This document shows positions 30,355 to 40,278 of a stretch of DNA of 64,000 bases, one piece after another. The stretch is from assembly GCA_947500005.1 (NCBI GenBank), contig CANMQJ010000008.1:1-64000 (forward strand). Direction: 5' to 3'. Source of the stretch: an uncultured Paracoccaceae bacterium (lineage in GTDB: Bacteria > Pseudomonadota > Alphaproteobacteria > Rhodobacterales > Rhodobacteraceae). Within the stretch, counting starts at the first letter, position 1, and each line of letters starts with the position of its first letter. The notes below the pieces were generated by a model. The model was not told where the DNA came from, made no database searches, and worked only from the letters and a program-made list of their open reading frames with translations. The translations under genes and the position numbers were made by a program.

Positions 30355-31526
30355 CCGAACACGTTCCGCTCGGCTTGGTAGATGGACCGTTTCACCCGCG
30401 CCTTTCGGAACTCAGCCGCGCGCGGGCGTGGGCGGGCTGGGCCGGTATCGCTGCTCCCGTTGTCCTGGATACCGTGGAGTTTGAATATTTTGCGATCCGC
30501 AATGCATCGACGCTTTATGATATTTCGCCCATGCACAAGTACCGGATACATGGTTCCGGTGCTTTCGCCGCGCTCAACCGAATGGTTACGCGGAATCTCG
30601 AATACTTACGCGACGGTCGCGTGGCCTATGTGGTCTGGTGCGATGAATTCGGCATGATCATCGATGATGGCACCCTGTTTCGTGTATCGGCGACCGAATT
30701 CCGGCTTTGTTGCCAGGAGCCGATGCTGAGTTGGCTGCTTGATGCTCTCTGGGGATTCGATGCCGAGGTGGAGGATATTTCGGAGGACGTTGCCGCGCTT
30801 TCCATGCAAGGTCCCACAACATGGTCCCTCTTGCACGCAGCAGGTTTGGATGTGGCTGACTTGCGCCCCTTTGACTGGCGGGAGGTTGAGCCGGACTTGT
30901 GGGTTTCTCGGACCGGCTTCACCGGCGATCTGGGTTACGAAATCTGGATGCCGCGAGATCGTGCATTGGAGATCTGGGATCGGCTGTGGACCGCAGGTTT
31001 GCCGCTGGGATTGCGCGCTATCGGATCCGCCGCGCTCGACATTGCGCGGATCGAAGCGGGTTTCATAGCCGCGCGTGTGGATTTCCAACCGTCGCTAACG
31101 GCGGAACGGTTGCATCGTGGCAAGACACCGCTGGAACTTGGGCTGGGTCGGTTCGTGGCCTGGGACAAGGGACATTTCAACGGGAGGCGGGCGCTGTTGG
31201 CGCAGCGCAAGGATGGACCGCGTACGCGACTTGTCAGGCTGGACATAGGAGGGCACCGCCCGGCCCAGGAGGCCTTCCTTTATGATCGTTGGCGTCGCGA
31301 GATCGGGCATGTGACATCGGCGATCTGGTCGCCGACCGCCAAGCGGAACGTGGCGCTTGCGCATATTGATGCCCGCGTAGCCGCGCGACGCGACACAGGG
31401 CTCCGTGCCGAGATCGACGTCAACGACGAAGGCCAGTGGGAGCGGCGTCGGGTTCCGGTGCGGATCGTGAGCGGGCCCTTTTTTTCGCATCCACGTGCGC
31501 GGGCGACACCCCCGGAACGATATTGA
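30351..31526 (+). CDS. GcvT-like aminomethyltransferase, folate-dependent (391 aa)
   Basis: Belongs to the aminomethyltransferase/GcvT fold: [29 protein letters not shown] at the N-terminus, the central [12 protein letters not shown] and [10 protein letters not shown] blocks, and a C-terminal barrel. Relatives take a one-carbon unit from a methylated amine, sarcosine or dimethylglycine, or DMSP, onto tetrahydrofolate. Its coupling to two flavoproteins suggests an oxidative N-demethylation module, in which the flavoprotein makes an iminium and this enzyme transfers the carbon. This is inference. The ATG at 30351 overlaps the previous stop. Confidence 0.85.
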   Translation: MTEHVPLGLVDGPFHPRLSELSRARAWAGWAGIAAPVVLDTVEFEYFAIRNASTLYDISPMHKYRIHGSGAFAALNRMVTRNLEYLRDGRVAYVVWCDEFGMIIDDGTLFRVSATEFRLCCQEPMLSWLLDALWGFDAEVEDISEDVAALSMQGPTTWSLLHAAGLDVADLRPFDWREVEPDLWVSRTGFTGDLGYEIWMPRDRALEIWDRLWTAGLPLGLRAIGSAALDIARIEAGFIAARVDFQPSLTAERLHRGKTPLELGLGRFVAWDKGHFNGRRALLAQRKDGPRTRLVRLDIGGHRPAQEAFLYDRWRREIGHVTSAIWSPTAKRNVALAHIDARVAARRDTGLRAEIDVNDEGQWERRRVPVRIVSGPFFSHPRARATPPERY

Positions 31527-31545
31527 TTCAGGAGTTAGAGCGGCG

Positions 31546-32931
31546 ATGACCAACCATCCGAGACGTGCCATGAGGCAGGAGCCCGATACCGCGACGCTGG
31601 ACGCATGGGACCGGGCACATCAATTGCATCCTTGGGCAGCGATGAGCGCATGGAAGACCTCAGACTATCTTCAGGTCGAACGCGGGCAGGGCATCTATCT
31701 CTGGGACGCTGAGGGAAATCGCTTCATCGACGGGCCGGGGGGCATGTGGTGTGTGCAGATAGGATATGGCCGAAGCGACATGGCATCGGCGGTTGCCGAT
31801 CAGATGATGCGGCTTCCCTATACCTCTCCCTGGACAACGACGACCGGTCCCTCGGCATCCTTGGCGCGGCGTCTTGCCGACTTTGCGCCGGGTGATCTCA
31901 ACACCGTGTTCTTCACCACAGGTGGCTCGACGGCCGTGGATACGGCTTTGCGCACGATGCAATTCATGAATAACGCGCTTGGCCGGCCGGAAAAGAAGAT
32001 CGTGATCGCCCGTGAGAAGGGATATCACGGGTCGACCTATCTTTCCGCGACAGTGTCGGGAAAGGAACGTGATCGCTCGATCTTCGACACCGAACAGCGG
32101 TTGGTGCGCTTTTTACCGGACGTGAATCCCTTTCTCAGGCCCCGGGGGATGACCGAGGCCGAGTGGTGTGATGCAAAGGTAGCTGACCTTGAGACCATGA
32201 TAGCCGAAACCGGTCCCGAGCGTATCGGTGCCTTCATCGCCGAGCCTATCTTGTGCTCGGGGGGCGTGATCGTGCCCCCGGAAGGGTATCATCGGCGTAC
32301 CGCTGAAGTCTGCAGAAAACACGACATTCTCTATATCTCGGATGAGGTAGTAACAGGCTTCGGACGGCTGGGGCACTGGTTCTCTTCTGAGAAGGTGTTC
32401 GGTATCGTTCCGGACATGATCACCTGCGCCAAGGGTTTGACCTCGGGCTATTTGCCGCTTGGCGCTTGCATCATCTCGGACAGGGTGATGGAACGGATGA
32501 CGGGCCCGGACCGCAAGGTTCTATTCTCGAACGGGTACACCTATTCCGGCCACCCGGTAAGCTGCGCTGCGGCTATGAAAAACCTCGATATCATCGAGGA
32601 GGAAGGCCTTCTGGAGCATGTCCGCGCCGTGACACCGCATTTCCAGGAACGACTTCAGATGCTGCGCCGACACGAGATTGTAGCCGATGTTCGGGGAATG
32701 GGACTGCTCGGCTGCATCGAAGGACGGCCGGTCGAGTCGAGCGGTGACCTGTCGGCACAGCGCGAGTTGGGATCAATGCTCGACGCAGCCTGCGAAGCGA
32801 TGGGACTTCTGGTGCGCCCGCTTATCAACATGGCCGTTTTCTCACCCCCGTTGGTGATCACAGTCACGCAGATCGATGAAATGTTCGACATACTCGACAA
32901 GGCGCTCGAGAAAGTGAGCGAGGAATTTTGA
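31546..32931 (+). CDS. Class III PLP-dependent aminotransferase (461 aa)
   Basis: Omega-amino-acid type aminotransferase. The PLP-binding Lys lies in [17 protein letters not shown]; the Asp that holds the pyridine nitrogen is in [16 protein letters not shown]. The [14 protein letters not shown] block near residue 125 fits the family. It would move a terminal amine from a polyamine or amino acid to pyruvate or 2-oxoglutarate. It is the last gene of the run begun by the flavoproteins (19 bp gap), before a near-perfect operator copy immediately after its stop. Start 31546 has GGAG 11 bases upstream; Met 31570 is possible. Confidence 0.9.
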   Translation: MTNHPRRAMRQEPDTATLDAWDRAHQLHPWAAMSAWKTSDYLQVERGQGIYLWDAEGNRFIDGPGGMWCVQIGYGRSDMASAVADQMMRLPYTSPWTTTTGPSASLARRLADFAPGDLNTVFFTTGGSTAVDTALRTMQFMNNALGRPEKKIVIAREKGYHGSTYLSATVSGKERDRSIFDTEQRLVRFLPDVNPFLRPRGMTEAEWCDAKVADLETMIAETGPERIGAFIAEPILCSGGVIVPPEGYHRRTAEVCRKHDILYISDEVVTGFGRLGHWFSSEKVFGIVPDMITCAKGLTSGYLPLGACIISDRVMERMTGPDRKVLFSNGYTYSGHPVSCAAAMKNLDIIEEEGLLEHVRAVTPHFQERLQMLRRHEIVADVRGMGLLGCIEGRPVESSGDLSAQRELGSMLDAACEAMGLLVRPLINMAVFSPPLVITVTQIDEMFDILDKALEKVSEEF

Positions 32932-32964
32932 CTGAGCGCTCAAGTTAACTTGATCGCCGCTCAA
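32932..32964. promoter_or_regulatory. Operator pair: CTGAGCGCTCAA plus a degenerate second copy, site 2
   Basis: CTGAGCGCTCAA (one base from the 12-bp palindrome) begins directly after the aminotransferase stop. A second TTGA-N7-TCAA pair follows at 32950-32964. They sit 110-140 bp before the binding-protein gene, so they likely control its promoter. Confidence 0.6.
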
Positions 32965-33073
32965 TCCGTATCTAGCCTGAAGTCGTGGGGGGATCCGTCG
33001 GCACAGGCGGAAGTGGGGTGAAAGGGCAGGAACACAGGCCGAACCACAACCGCAACCAAACAGGGAGAAAAAC

Positions 33074-34135
33074 ATGTATCGAATTCGAAGTGCCGCCCTA
33101 GGGCTGGCAGCGGCAGCATTGACGGGACCTGCATTCGCCGAGGGTGGAAACCTCGTGGTCTTTGACTGGGCCGGGTACGAGGACCCTGCCTTTTACCAGG
33201 GCTATATCGACCAGCACGGCGGTCCGCCCACCTTTGCCTTTTTCGCGGATGAAGAAGAGGCGTTCCAGAAGCTTCGTTCGGGTTTCAAGGCGGACGCCGC
33301 TCACCCCTGTTCCCAATCAGTGCCGAAATGGATGGAGGCCGGGCTTCTCGCTCCGGTCGATCCCTCGCGTATCGACCGTTGGGATGATCTCGAAGCGTCC
33401 TTTCGCGAGATCGAAGCGTACATGAAAGATGGACAACATTATTTCATTCCGGTCGATTGGGGTAACACCGCGCTGACCTACAACACCGAACTTCTGACTG
33501 AGGATCAGGTCCAGTCGCTGCAAGCGTTTGTCGATCCGTCACATGCGGGGCGAGTGTCGTTGCCGGCCAATGTGGACGATGCCTATGCGCTGGCCTTTCT
33601 GGCGAATGGCGTGAAGGACTGGACCAGGGCGACCGAGGAGGATTTTCAGAAGGCGTCGGATTTCCTGCGTCGCGCCCATCAGAACGTCCGCGCCTATTGG
33701 GACAGCGGTTCGGCGCTCGCACAGCTGATGCAGTCCGGCGAGGTCTATCTCGCATGGGCCTGGAACGAGACCTTTGCCACGATGACCGCCGAGGGACACC
33801 CGATCGCGATGAAGCGTGACACCGACGAGGGTTCGTCCTCGTGGGTCTGCGGCTACTCGCGGCTTGCCGAGGATACCGGTGCGTCGGACGACTTGTTCTA
33901 TGATTTCGTCAATGCCTGGCTGGAGCCTGCCTCGGTCGAGTACATCGTGAGCGCATGGGGCTATGGGCATTCGAACACACAGGCGATGGCTGCCATGGAT
34001 CAGGAAACGGTCGCAGCAATGGGCCTGGATTTCAACGATACGATTCGCGGGAACACGCTTTGGCAAGCGCCCGTTCCAGCAGACTTGCGCGAGAAGATGA
34101 TCGCGGAATTCGAACTCATCAAGGCCGGGTTCTGA
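33074..34135 (+). CDS. Polyamine-type ABC transporter substrate-binding protein, PotD/PotF-like (353 aa)
   Basis: A signal peptide ends at AFA (about residue 22). The mature protein reads LVVFDWAGYEDPAFYQGYIDQ, then PVDWGNTALTYNTELL, as in periplasmic binding proteins of the spermidine/putrescine family, about 350 residues. It has its own operator region and RBS (AGGGAGAAAA). It is on the opposite strand from the permease and ATPase genes it presumably serves, separated by the methyltransferase and a Rieske oxygenase gene. Ligand likely a cationic amine, consistent with the neighbouring genes; specificity is not readable by eye. Confidence 0.88.
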   Translation: MYRIRSAALGLAAAALTGPAFAEGGNLVVFDWAGYEDPAFYQGYIDQHGGPPTFAFFADEEEAFQKLRSGFKADAAHPCSQSVPKWMEAGLLAPVDPSRIDRWDDLEASFREIEAYMKDGQHYFIPVDWGNTALTYNTELLTEDQVQSLQAFVDPSHAGRVSLPANVDDAYALAFLANGVKDWTRATEEDFQKASDFLRRAHQNVRAYWDSGSALAQLMQSGEVYLAWAWNETFATMTAEGHPIAMKRDTDEGSSSWVCGYSRLAEDTGASDDLFYDFVNAWLEPASVEYIVSAWGYGHSNTQAMAAMDQETVAAMGLDFNDTIRGNTLWQAPVPADLREKMIAEFELIKAGF

Positions 34136-34151
34136 CGGCCCGAAGCGACGA

Positions 34152-34187
34152 TCGCGCGCGCAACCTCAGTCGGGTTTGCGCGCGCGA
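34152..34187. terminator. GC-rich hairpin between convergent genes
   Basis: TCGCGCGCGCAACC pairs with GGTTTGCGCGCGCGA across a short loop, with one bulged T. It lies after the binding-protein stop and overlaps the end of the convergent methyltransferase gene (stop at 34166). There is no T tract, so it may be a bidirectional hairpin-type terminator or simply a transcript-stabilising structure. Confidence 0.5.
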
Positions 34188-34945
34188 ATATGGTGAGGGC
34201 AGTGCTCGCCCGTTTCCAGCACACCGATCATCATCCTCCAGGTTTCGATATTGTATGCGACGAGATCGTGCCCGGCGACGCTTTCGAATTCCTGTCGCCG
34301 CGGGCCGCGCAACGCTTCCAGTTCACTTCGCGCCACGTCGAGGTACCATCGGTTCCGGTTGACGAGGTTCACCGCCTCAAAGCCTGCTGCCACGAAGGCC
34401 GCATGGTATCGCCGGGGAGAAGCCATGACGAAATCGAGGTCTTCTTGCGCGATATACGCGGACATCGCGGGCGACGGCGGTCCGTCATGCGAAATGAGCC
34501 AGTCCGACGCAGCGAACCAGCCACCGGGTCGCAGGACGCGAAATGCTTCGGCAGCCAGTGCCTCCTTGTCCGGGATGTGAATGATCGAGTCCTTGGAGAA
34601 CACAAGTTCGAAAGACGAGTCATCGAAGGGGAGGGGGCCCGGTTCGACTTCAATGATCTTGACCTGCTCGGACAATCCGTGTTCCCGGACTCTGCGCCTG
34701 GCTTGTGCGCAGACTGGCGCCTCCACATCGATGCCCGTCACCTTTGCAGCGCCATGAGCGCGGACAAGCGCCAGCGTGATTGCCCCGCTTCCACAGCCGA
34801 TATCCAGCGCCTCGGCTCCGCGCACGCGGACACCGTCTAGAACCCGTGCGACTTCGTCCGGACCGCCAGGAGAGAGATAACCTTCGCCCCAAAGCGCCTC
34901 GAGAAACGCTGTGTGCCGGTCGTCATAATTCAGGTCGTCGGTCAT
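34166..34945 (-). CDS. Class I SAM-dependent methyltransferase (259 aa)
   Basis: Motif [16 protein letters not shown], a following acidic loop TGIDVEAP, motif [20 protein letters not shown] and the C-terminal FxAAGFEAV region fit UbiE/phosphoethanolamine- and glycine-type N-methyltransferases. It overlaps the Rieske oxygenase stop by ATGA, so both are made together. Making a methyl transfer in the same operon as a demethylating oxygenase is odd; it may act on a product of the pathway or recycle methyl groups. Substrate unknown. Confidence 0.8.
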   Translation of the reverse strand: MTDDLNYDDRHTAFLEALWGEGYLSPGGPDEVARVLDGVRVRGAEALDIGCGSGAITLALVRAHGAAKVTGIDVEAPVCAQARRRVREHGLSEQVKIIEVEPGPLPFDDSSFELVFSKDSIIHIPDKEALAAEAFRVLRPGGWFAASDWLISHDGPPSPAMSAYIAQEDLDFVMASPRRYHAAFVAAGFEAVNLVNRNRWYLDVARSELEALRGPRRQEFESVAGHDLVAYNIETWRMMIGVLETGEHCPHHIRARKPD

Positions 34946-36180
34946 GCACCAAGGTCTCCCTTCAGCAGGGTGTGGATGTAGCTGTCGATGAAAAGCGCCA
35001 TCCAGGCCTCCATCTCGACGAGAGGGCCGGGGCGATAGAAACGCGATGCAACACCGCGTTGGTTGTCCTCGATGATCCGCTTGTCGGCTTGCGTGGTCAC
35101 GTCCCAGAGCCAGGTCAGAGCCTCCCGGTCGTAGTCGCGGCCTTCCACGGCGTCTTCATGCACTAGCCAAATGATCTCCTGCACCGAATGCAAGGCGTCG
35201 ACGGGAAGAAAACGATAGAGAACGGCGTGGTCTGGATAGATCAGCATGGGATTGAGAAAGCCCAGATAGACATCCGCCGCACCCCCATCGTGACCGGAAA
35301 GTGTGCCGAGCAATGGCGCAAGCGGGCCTCCGTCATGGCTTCCGGTGACATGGCCGTCGGCGAGCGCGGTGCGATAATGTGCGAACCCTTCGGCACCGTC
35401 AGGAGCGTCTTGGCCCAGACAGGAAATGGTTTCGTAACTCAGCCCGTCGGCTGCGCCGGGAGCGAGAGCGGCAAAATCGGCTTGAATCCTTGCCGTTCGC
35501 TCGGGTGCGAGTTGCAGCGTGTGGCCGCGCGAATACTCTGGATGAGCAGGGGCGCAATGATAACACTCGTTGTAATTTTCGACCAAGAGCTTCCAGTTCG
35601 CCGCGACGGGATAACGTGTACGATGTGCGATTTTCGTGCGAGCAAGGTCAAATGGCGCAAGGCAGGGTTCCAGGGCTGCCCTTGCCGGGCCGAAATCGGG
35701 AGGGTTTTCTGCGAGTGAAACATAAATCAGCCCCTCAAGAGTCTCGATCGCCACAGGGAGTAGTCCCAGACCGGACCGGTCATGGCCGGCGTCAAGGGCG
35801 CGCGCGCTGAACAACCTGCCGTCCAGTTCGTAGGTCCAAGCATGGTAAGGGCAGGTGAAGCGGCGCACGTTGCCTTGCGCTTCGGTGCAAACACGAGAGC
35901 CGCGATGGCGGCACACATTCGCGAATGCGCGAATGACCCTGTCGGTGCCGCGGCAGACGATGACGCTTTCCCTGAGCATGTCGAACAAAAAGAAGTCGCC
36001 GGGCTCAGGTATTTCGCTGACATGCCCGGCAAGCATCCAGTTCCGACCGAAGATCAATGTTGAATCAGACTCAAAGACCGCCTCGTCGGTGTAAAGCCGC
36101 TGTGCCATGGCATAGCCTGGGCGATGCGCATTGGCGATGTCTTGGATAGCTGCGCGCTGGGCGATCGCTGGGCGCTGCAT
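34942..36180 (-). CDS. Rieske oxygenase alpha subunit, quaternary-ammonium type (412 aa)
   Basis: The [2Fe-2S] Rieske ligands are [14 protein letters not shown]...CPYHAW. The mononuclear iron site [14 protein letters not shown] has Glu where aromatic dioxygenases have the bridging Asp (ExxHxxxxH). Glu at this place is typical of carnitine, glycine betaine and related quaternary amine oxygenases. Length fits. The start 36180 has AGGAGG-like sequence upstream and lies 2 bp after the ATPase stop, so it is part of the transporter operon. Its job is probably oxygen-dependent removal of an N-methyl or a trimethylamine-like group. No reductase partner is encoded in the window. Confidence 0.88.
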   Translation of the reverse strand: MQRPAIAQRAAIQDIANAHRPGYAMAQRLYTDEAVFESDSTLIFGRNWMLAGHVSEIPEPGDFFLFDMLRESVIVCRGTDRVIRAFANVCRHRGSRVCTEAQGNVRRFTCPYHAWTYELDGRLFSARALDAGHDRSGLGLLPVAIETLEGLIYVSLAENPPDFGPARAALEPCLAPFDLARTKIAHRTRYPVAANWKLLVENYNECYHCAPAHPEYSRGHTLQLAPERTARIQADFAALAPGAADGLSYETISCLGQDAPDGAEGFAHYRTALADGHVTGSHDGGPLAPLLGTLSGHDGGAADVYLGFLNPMLIYPDHAVLYRFLPVDALHSVQEIIWLVHEDAVEGRDYDREALTWLWDVTTQADKRIIEDNQRGVASRFYRPGPLVEMEAWMALFIDSYIHTLLKGDLGA

Positions 36181-36182
36181 CT

Positions 36183-37298
36183 TCAATCCTCCTGCCGGAA
36201 AAGCAAAATGGATTCGGCGCTCCACCCGACCCGCACCGGGTTGCCTGGCCGAACCACCGCCCGGTTCGCCGTATTGCGCATCGAAATCGTGACTGTTCGT
36301 TCCGAGCCCGGCAAGACGACATCGTAATATGTCATGTCGCCATAATAGGAGTTGCCGGAAACCTGGCCCTCGAAACTGTGCCGTGGTCCCGGGGCATCGT
36401 CGAAAATGACGGTGAGCATCTCCGGGCGGATTCCTACCTCGCGGATGTCGTCGACCCGAAGACCGGCGGGGATCGTGTGAGATGGCAGAACGACCTCGCC
36501 CAATGACTCGATCTGCACCACGAGGCCGGTTTGCGTTTCGCCAGTGGCCCGGGCCGGCAGGAAATTCATCACCCCGATGAAAGATGCGACCCGCCGGCTG
36601 GCCGGTCGACGATACAGTTCCTCGGGAGTGGCCATCTGGGCGATGCGGCCTTCGAACATTACGGCGATCCGATCGGACATGATCAGGGCTTCTTCCTGGT
36701 CATGGGTGACAAGCACAAAGGTTATACCGATGGACCGCTGGAGATCGCGGAGTTCTCGCTGCATCTGTTCGCGCAGTTTCTTGTCGAGTGCCGAAAGGGG
36801 TTCGTCGAGCAGCACCACCTTGGGACGCATGACAAGCGCGCGGGCAAGGGCCACCCGCTGGCGTTGACCGCCCGACAGTTCGTGTGCGGCACGCCGTTCA
36901 TAGCCCGCCATGTCCACCATCTCGAGAGCCTCGCCGACCTCGCGCGCCATTTCGCGGCGTGAGAGATGGCGGCGTTTCAGTCCGTAACCCACATTCTGAG
37001 CCACATTCAGATGGGGGAAGATCGCGTAGCTCTGGAACACCATGTTGGTGGGCCGTTTGTTTGCAGGGATCCCGCGCATGTCGTGGCCAGCGATACGAAT
37101 GGAGCCGGACGTAGGGTTTTCGAACCCCGCGATAAGGCGAAGGAGCGTCGTCTTTCCGCATCCGGAGGGACCGAGAAGCGAAAAGAACTCACCTTCCTGC
37201 ACCGTGGCGTCGATCCCGTGCAGCGCCGTGAAAGTGCCAAAACGCTTCACGGTCTTTTCGAGTTCGATCATTGGCGCCGACCCGTTCGTTTCGTTCAT
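36183..37298 (-). CDS. Polyamine-type ABC transporter ATPase, PotA-like (371 aa)
   Basis: Walker A LLGPSGCGKTTLLR, signature LSGGQRQRVALARAL, Walker B VVLLDEPLSALD and H-loop VTHDQEEAL, followed by a C-terminal TOBE-type regulatory domain. Length fits PotA/FbpC-like importers. The start at 37298 overlaps the PotC permease stop by ATGA; the longer open frame to 37466 is a shadow. Confidence 0.92.
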   Translation of the reverse strand: MNETNGSAPMIELEKTVKRFGTFTALHGIDATVQEGEFFSLLGPSGCGKTTLLRLIAGFENPTSGSIRIAGHDMRGIPANKRPTNMVFQSYAIFPHLNVAQNVGYGLKRRHLSRREMAREVGEALEMVDMAGYERRAAHELSGGQRQRVALARALVMRPKVVLLDEPLSALDKKLREQMQRELRDLQRSIGITFVLVTHDQEEALIMSDRIAVMFEGRIAQMATPEELYRRPASRRVASFIGVMNFLPARATGETQTGLVVQIESLGEVVLPSHTIPAGLRVDDIREVGIRPEMLTVIFDDAPGPRHSFEGQVSGNSYYGDMTYYDVVLPGSERTVTISMRNTANRAVVRPGNPVRVGWSAESILLFRQED

Positions 37299-38125
37299 GC
37301 GACCCCCGTCATTGCGCCGCCCGCGGCGGCGTCCTGTCCTTGCCGCCGCGCCGCGCGCCGCCGCATCCATTCTCCCAGCACCAGAAAAAGTATGGAAAGC
37401 ACCAGCAGGATCGTCCCCAAGGCCATTACCGAGGGAAGCCGCGCAGGAAATCGCAGCTGGCTCCATATGTAGACTGGCAAGGTCACATCGGTGCCAGTGA
37501 GAAAGAAGGCGATGATGAATTCATCGAGGCTGATGGTGAAACAGATCAGCAGGCTCGAGATGACGCCCGGCAGTACCAGCGGAAAGGTCACGCGGCGAAA
37601 GGTGCCCCATCGCGACTCGCCGAGATCGAAGGATGCCTCTTCCAGTTCGCGGTCGAGGCCGCGAAAGGCGGAACTCAGGATTGCAACGGCGAACGGGGTG
37701 CAGATCAGCACATGGCCTACCACGACCGTCCAGAGCGCGAGCGAGAGACCGAGTTGGCTCAGGGCCACAAGCAGCGCGACCGCGACGATGATTTCAGGCA
37801 GGACCAGCGGGAGCATTATGAGACCGATGATCCCGGTCTTGCCCGGAAAACTGTAGCGCGCCGCCGCCCGTGCCGCGAAAGCCCCCAAGAGGGTCGCGAT
37901 CACCGCGGAGGATATGGCGACGATCAGGCTGTTGATCGCTGCGGTTCGAAGGGTCTGGTTGCCCCAGAGCTGCTCGAACCAGGCCGTGGTAAAACCCGAA
38001 AGGGGCAGGGCGATGATGGTGGCGTCGTTGAAGGCGAAAAGAGGCAGGAGAACGACCGGCGCGTACAGGAAGATCATGTAGATGATCGCGTAGACCGCCA
38101 GCCAGTTGCTCGAAAGACGCGTCAT
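37295..38125 (-). CDS. ABC transporter permease, PotC-like (276 aa)
   Basis: Six hydrophobic stretches and the EAA loop (ELEEASFDLGESRWGTFRRVTFPLVLPGV) identify a type I importer permease, of the PotC/PotI group that pairs with a PotB-like partner. Starts at 38125, overlapping the preceding permease stop by ATGA; ends overlapping the ATPase start. Confidence 0.92.
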   Translation of the reverse strand: MTRLSSNWLAVYAIIYMIFLYAPVVLLPLFAFNDATIIALPLSGFTTAWFEQLWGNQTLRTAAINSLIVAISSAVIATLLGAFAARAAARYSFPGKTGIIGLIMLPLVLPEIIVAVALLVALSQLGLSLALWTVVVGHVLICTPFAVAILSSAFRGLDRELEEASFDLGESRWGTFRRVTFPLVLPGVISSLLICFTISLDEFIIAFFLTGTDVTLPVYIWSQLRFPARLPSVMALGTILLVLSILFLVLGEWMRRRAARRQGQDAAAGGAMTGVA

Positions 38126-38982
38126 GTGAGGCGGCCCCCTAGGCGCTTTCCGATCAGGAAGATCCCGGCACTGATGGTGCCGATCACTACCATCGCCGTC
38201 ACGGCGAGTGCCGCTCCGAGCGGAGCGTTGTTCGCCTGTCCGAACTGGATCTGGATCATGTTCGCGATCATCAGCCCCTCGGTTCCGCCGACGAGGCGCG
38301 GGGTGATGTAGTCGCCCATGGTCGGGATCAGCACGATGAGGGTTGCCGCCACGACGCCGGGCATGGCCAGCGGGAGTGTTATGCGAGTGAAGCGGCGAAA
38401 CGGCCCGTCTCCGAGGTCTTCCGCCGCCTCCAGCAGCGACCTGTCGATACGCGCAAGGGCGACGAAGATCGGCAGGATGGCGAAGGGCGCCCAGGCGTGG
38501 GCGAGGGTAATGACCACGGCGTTGGCGTTGTAGAGAAGGAAAGTCAGCGGCGCATCGGTGAAACCCATTCCCATGAGCGTCGCGTTCAGCACCCCGTTAT
38601 AGCCAAGGATGACCTTCCACAGGAATACCCGAAGCAGATAGCTTGTCCAGAACGGAACAGTGATAAGGAAGAGCCACAGGGCCTGCTGACGTTTGACGCG
38701 GAAGGCAACGAAATATGCGACCGGAAAGGCAAGAAGAACGGTCACGACGGTAACAGTCAACGAGATCGCAACAGACCGAAGCAGGAGCGTTCGGTAAATG
38801 GGTTCGCCCAAGGCAGCCCGGTAGTTGTCCAGCGTCGGCGTACGGTCGATGATAAGATAGTCCTGCGTCCAGAAACTGAACGCTGCGACCATGGCCAGTG
38901 GCGCAGCGAGCATGACAAGCACGTATAGGAAGGTTGGGCTGACCAGTCGCAAACCCTGAGCCGCTTCTGCACGGGTGCTCAT
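38122..38982 (-). CDS. ABC transporter permease, PotB-like (286 aa)
   Basis: The N-terminal helix (LVSPTFLYVLVMLAAPLAMV) and the EAA loop (LLEAAEDLGDGPFRRFTRITLPLAMPGV) fit PotB/PotH permeases. The frame is open to 39063, inside the Rieske gene; the Met at 38982 (MSTRAEAAQG) gives the usual length. It lies 43 bp after the upstream Rieske oxygenase stop, so it is probably one operon with it. Confidence 0.9.
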   Translation of the reverse strand: MSTRAEAAQGLRLVSPTFLYVLVMLAAPLAMVAAFSFWTQDYLIIDRTPTLDNYRAALGEPIYRTLLLRSVAISLTVTVVTVLLAFPVAYFVAFRVKRQQALWLFLITVPFWTSYLLRVFLWKVILGYNGVLNATLMGMGFTDAPLTFLLYNANAVVITLAHAWAPFAILPIFVALARIDRSLLEAAEDLGDGPFRRFTRITLPLAMPGVVAATLIVLIPTMGDYITPRLVGGTEGLMIANMIQIQFGQANNAPLGAALAVTAMVVIGTISAGIFLIGKRLGGRLT

Positions 38983-39025
38983 GTTCCGCCGATCCTGAAA
39001 CGGATTGGGCCTTCTCGCGCGACCT

Positions 39026-40231
39026 TCACTCGCCTTGCTCCGCCTGCGAGAGAAGTTGGCCATTCCGCTCGGCCAGCTTGCCGTCGGGCGGTGGTGACGC
39101 TTCGTGCAGGACCGGGAAGTGGTGCCGCAACTGGTCGTGATAACTGCGCACGCCTTCTTCGAGGTCCGAGAGGATCACCCCGTCATACCCGCTGGAAAAA
39201 GTCGCCTCCCAAGCCCATCGCACCAGTTCCTCGTCCTCTTCGGTTGTCAACCGGTCGATACGCCCGCTGAGATAGCGCGCAAGCCGCATCCGCCTGTCTT
39301 CGTCGGACCTGCGATAGCAGGCACCGCGCTGGATCGACTGACCGATTTCGACCGGGAACTCCTGATAGAAGATGACCGAGTCGGGGTAGATGCCAAACAC
39401 AAGATTCGGAAAGACGCCAAGATACAGCCACGCTTGCCCATGTTCCTCGTCGAGCGTCTCCGGTGGAGTGAGAACAGACTTGTAAGCACGAACGCTCCAG
39501 AGCCGTCCCGGACCCTTGCGGAAGGTGGAATAAGATCGGGCCGCACCGTTCTGGAAGGGTTCGTCGTAATAGTTCCTGCCAAAGAGGTCATCCAGACCCG
39601 GGTGGGCCATCGGGACATGGTAGCCTTCGTTGTCCACGTCCCGGATGCACTTCCAGTTGACCGCTGCCTCGTTGGACCAGAAACCCGCGCCGTCTGGCAT
39701 CAGCTTGTCCAGGCCGTATTGGGTCACCTCGTCATCGAACCGCTTCATGATATCGGCAATCGAGGGTTGAGGGCCGGGCTGGAACCGGACAAAGATGAAA
39801 CCCTGCCACATCTCTGTCTCGACCGGTTTCAGGCCATGTTCCACCGGATCCATCTCGGGCAGGCTGTCGGGCTGCGCAGCGCCGCGCAGCTTTCCGTCGA
39901 GGTCATAGACCCAACCGTGGAAAGGGCAGATTATCGCCTTCGGGCAATTGCCGCGTTCTTCGGCAACCACGCGCGAGCCGCGATGTCGACACAAATTGTG
40001 AAATCCGCGCACAACTCCGTCGTGCCCACGAATGACAAGGGCACGTTCGCCGACGCAATCGAGGGTGACAAAGTCCCCAGGTTCCGGGATGTCGCTTACG
40101 TGGCAAACCACCTGCCAATGCGCGCGGAACAGAAGGTCCTTCTCGGCCTCCAGCAGTTCCGGATTGGTATAGGCCCAGGCTGGCAGGCCGGCACGATCCT
40201 CGAACGGGGCCTGCTCGTTTGCGGACGACAT
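39026..40231 (-). CDS. Second Rieske oxygenase alpha subunit (401 aa)
   Basis: Rieske ligands [14 protein letters not shown]...CPFHGW, and an iron site DVDNEGYHVPMAHPG, again with Glu at the bridging position (ExxHxxxxH). It is clearly diverged from the oxygenase at 34942-36180, so the two probably act on different intermediates. The start at 40231 (MSSANEQAPFE) has AGGAG 7 bases upstream; the extended frame to 40366 runs across an operator and is not used. It is the first gene of the operon that includes the transporter and the second oxygenase. The reductase is not in the window. Confidence 0.88.
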   Translation of the reverse strand: MSSANEQAPFEDRAGLPAWAYTNPELLEAEKDLLFRAHWQVVCHVSDIPEPGDFVTLDCVGERALVIRGHDGVVRGFHNLCRHRGSRVVAEERGNCPKAIICPFHGWVYDLDGKLRGAAQPDSLPEMDPVEHGLKPVETEMWQGFIFVRFQPGPQPSIADIMKRFDDEVTQYGLDKLMPDGAGFWSNEAAVNWKCIRDVDNEGYHVPMAHPGLDDLFGRNYYDEPFQNGAARSYSTFRKGPGRLWSVRAYKSVLTPPETLDEEHGQAWLYLGVFPNLVFGIYPDSVIFYQEFPVEIGQSIQRGACYRRSDEDRRMRLARYLSGRIDRLTTEEDEELVRWAWEATFSSGYDGVILSDLEEGVRSYHDQLRHHFPVLHEASPPPDGKLAERNGQLLSQAEQGE

Positions 40232-40278
40232 GGGAACACTCCTGCACGGTATCGGTACAGGAAGCCTAGCAACAAAAA

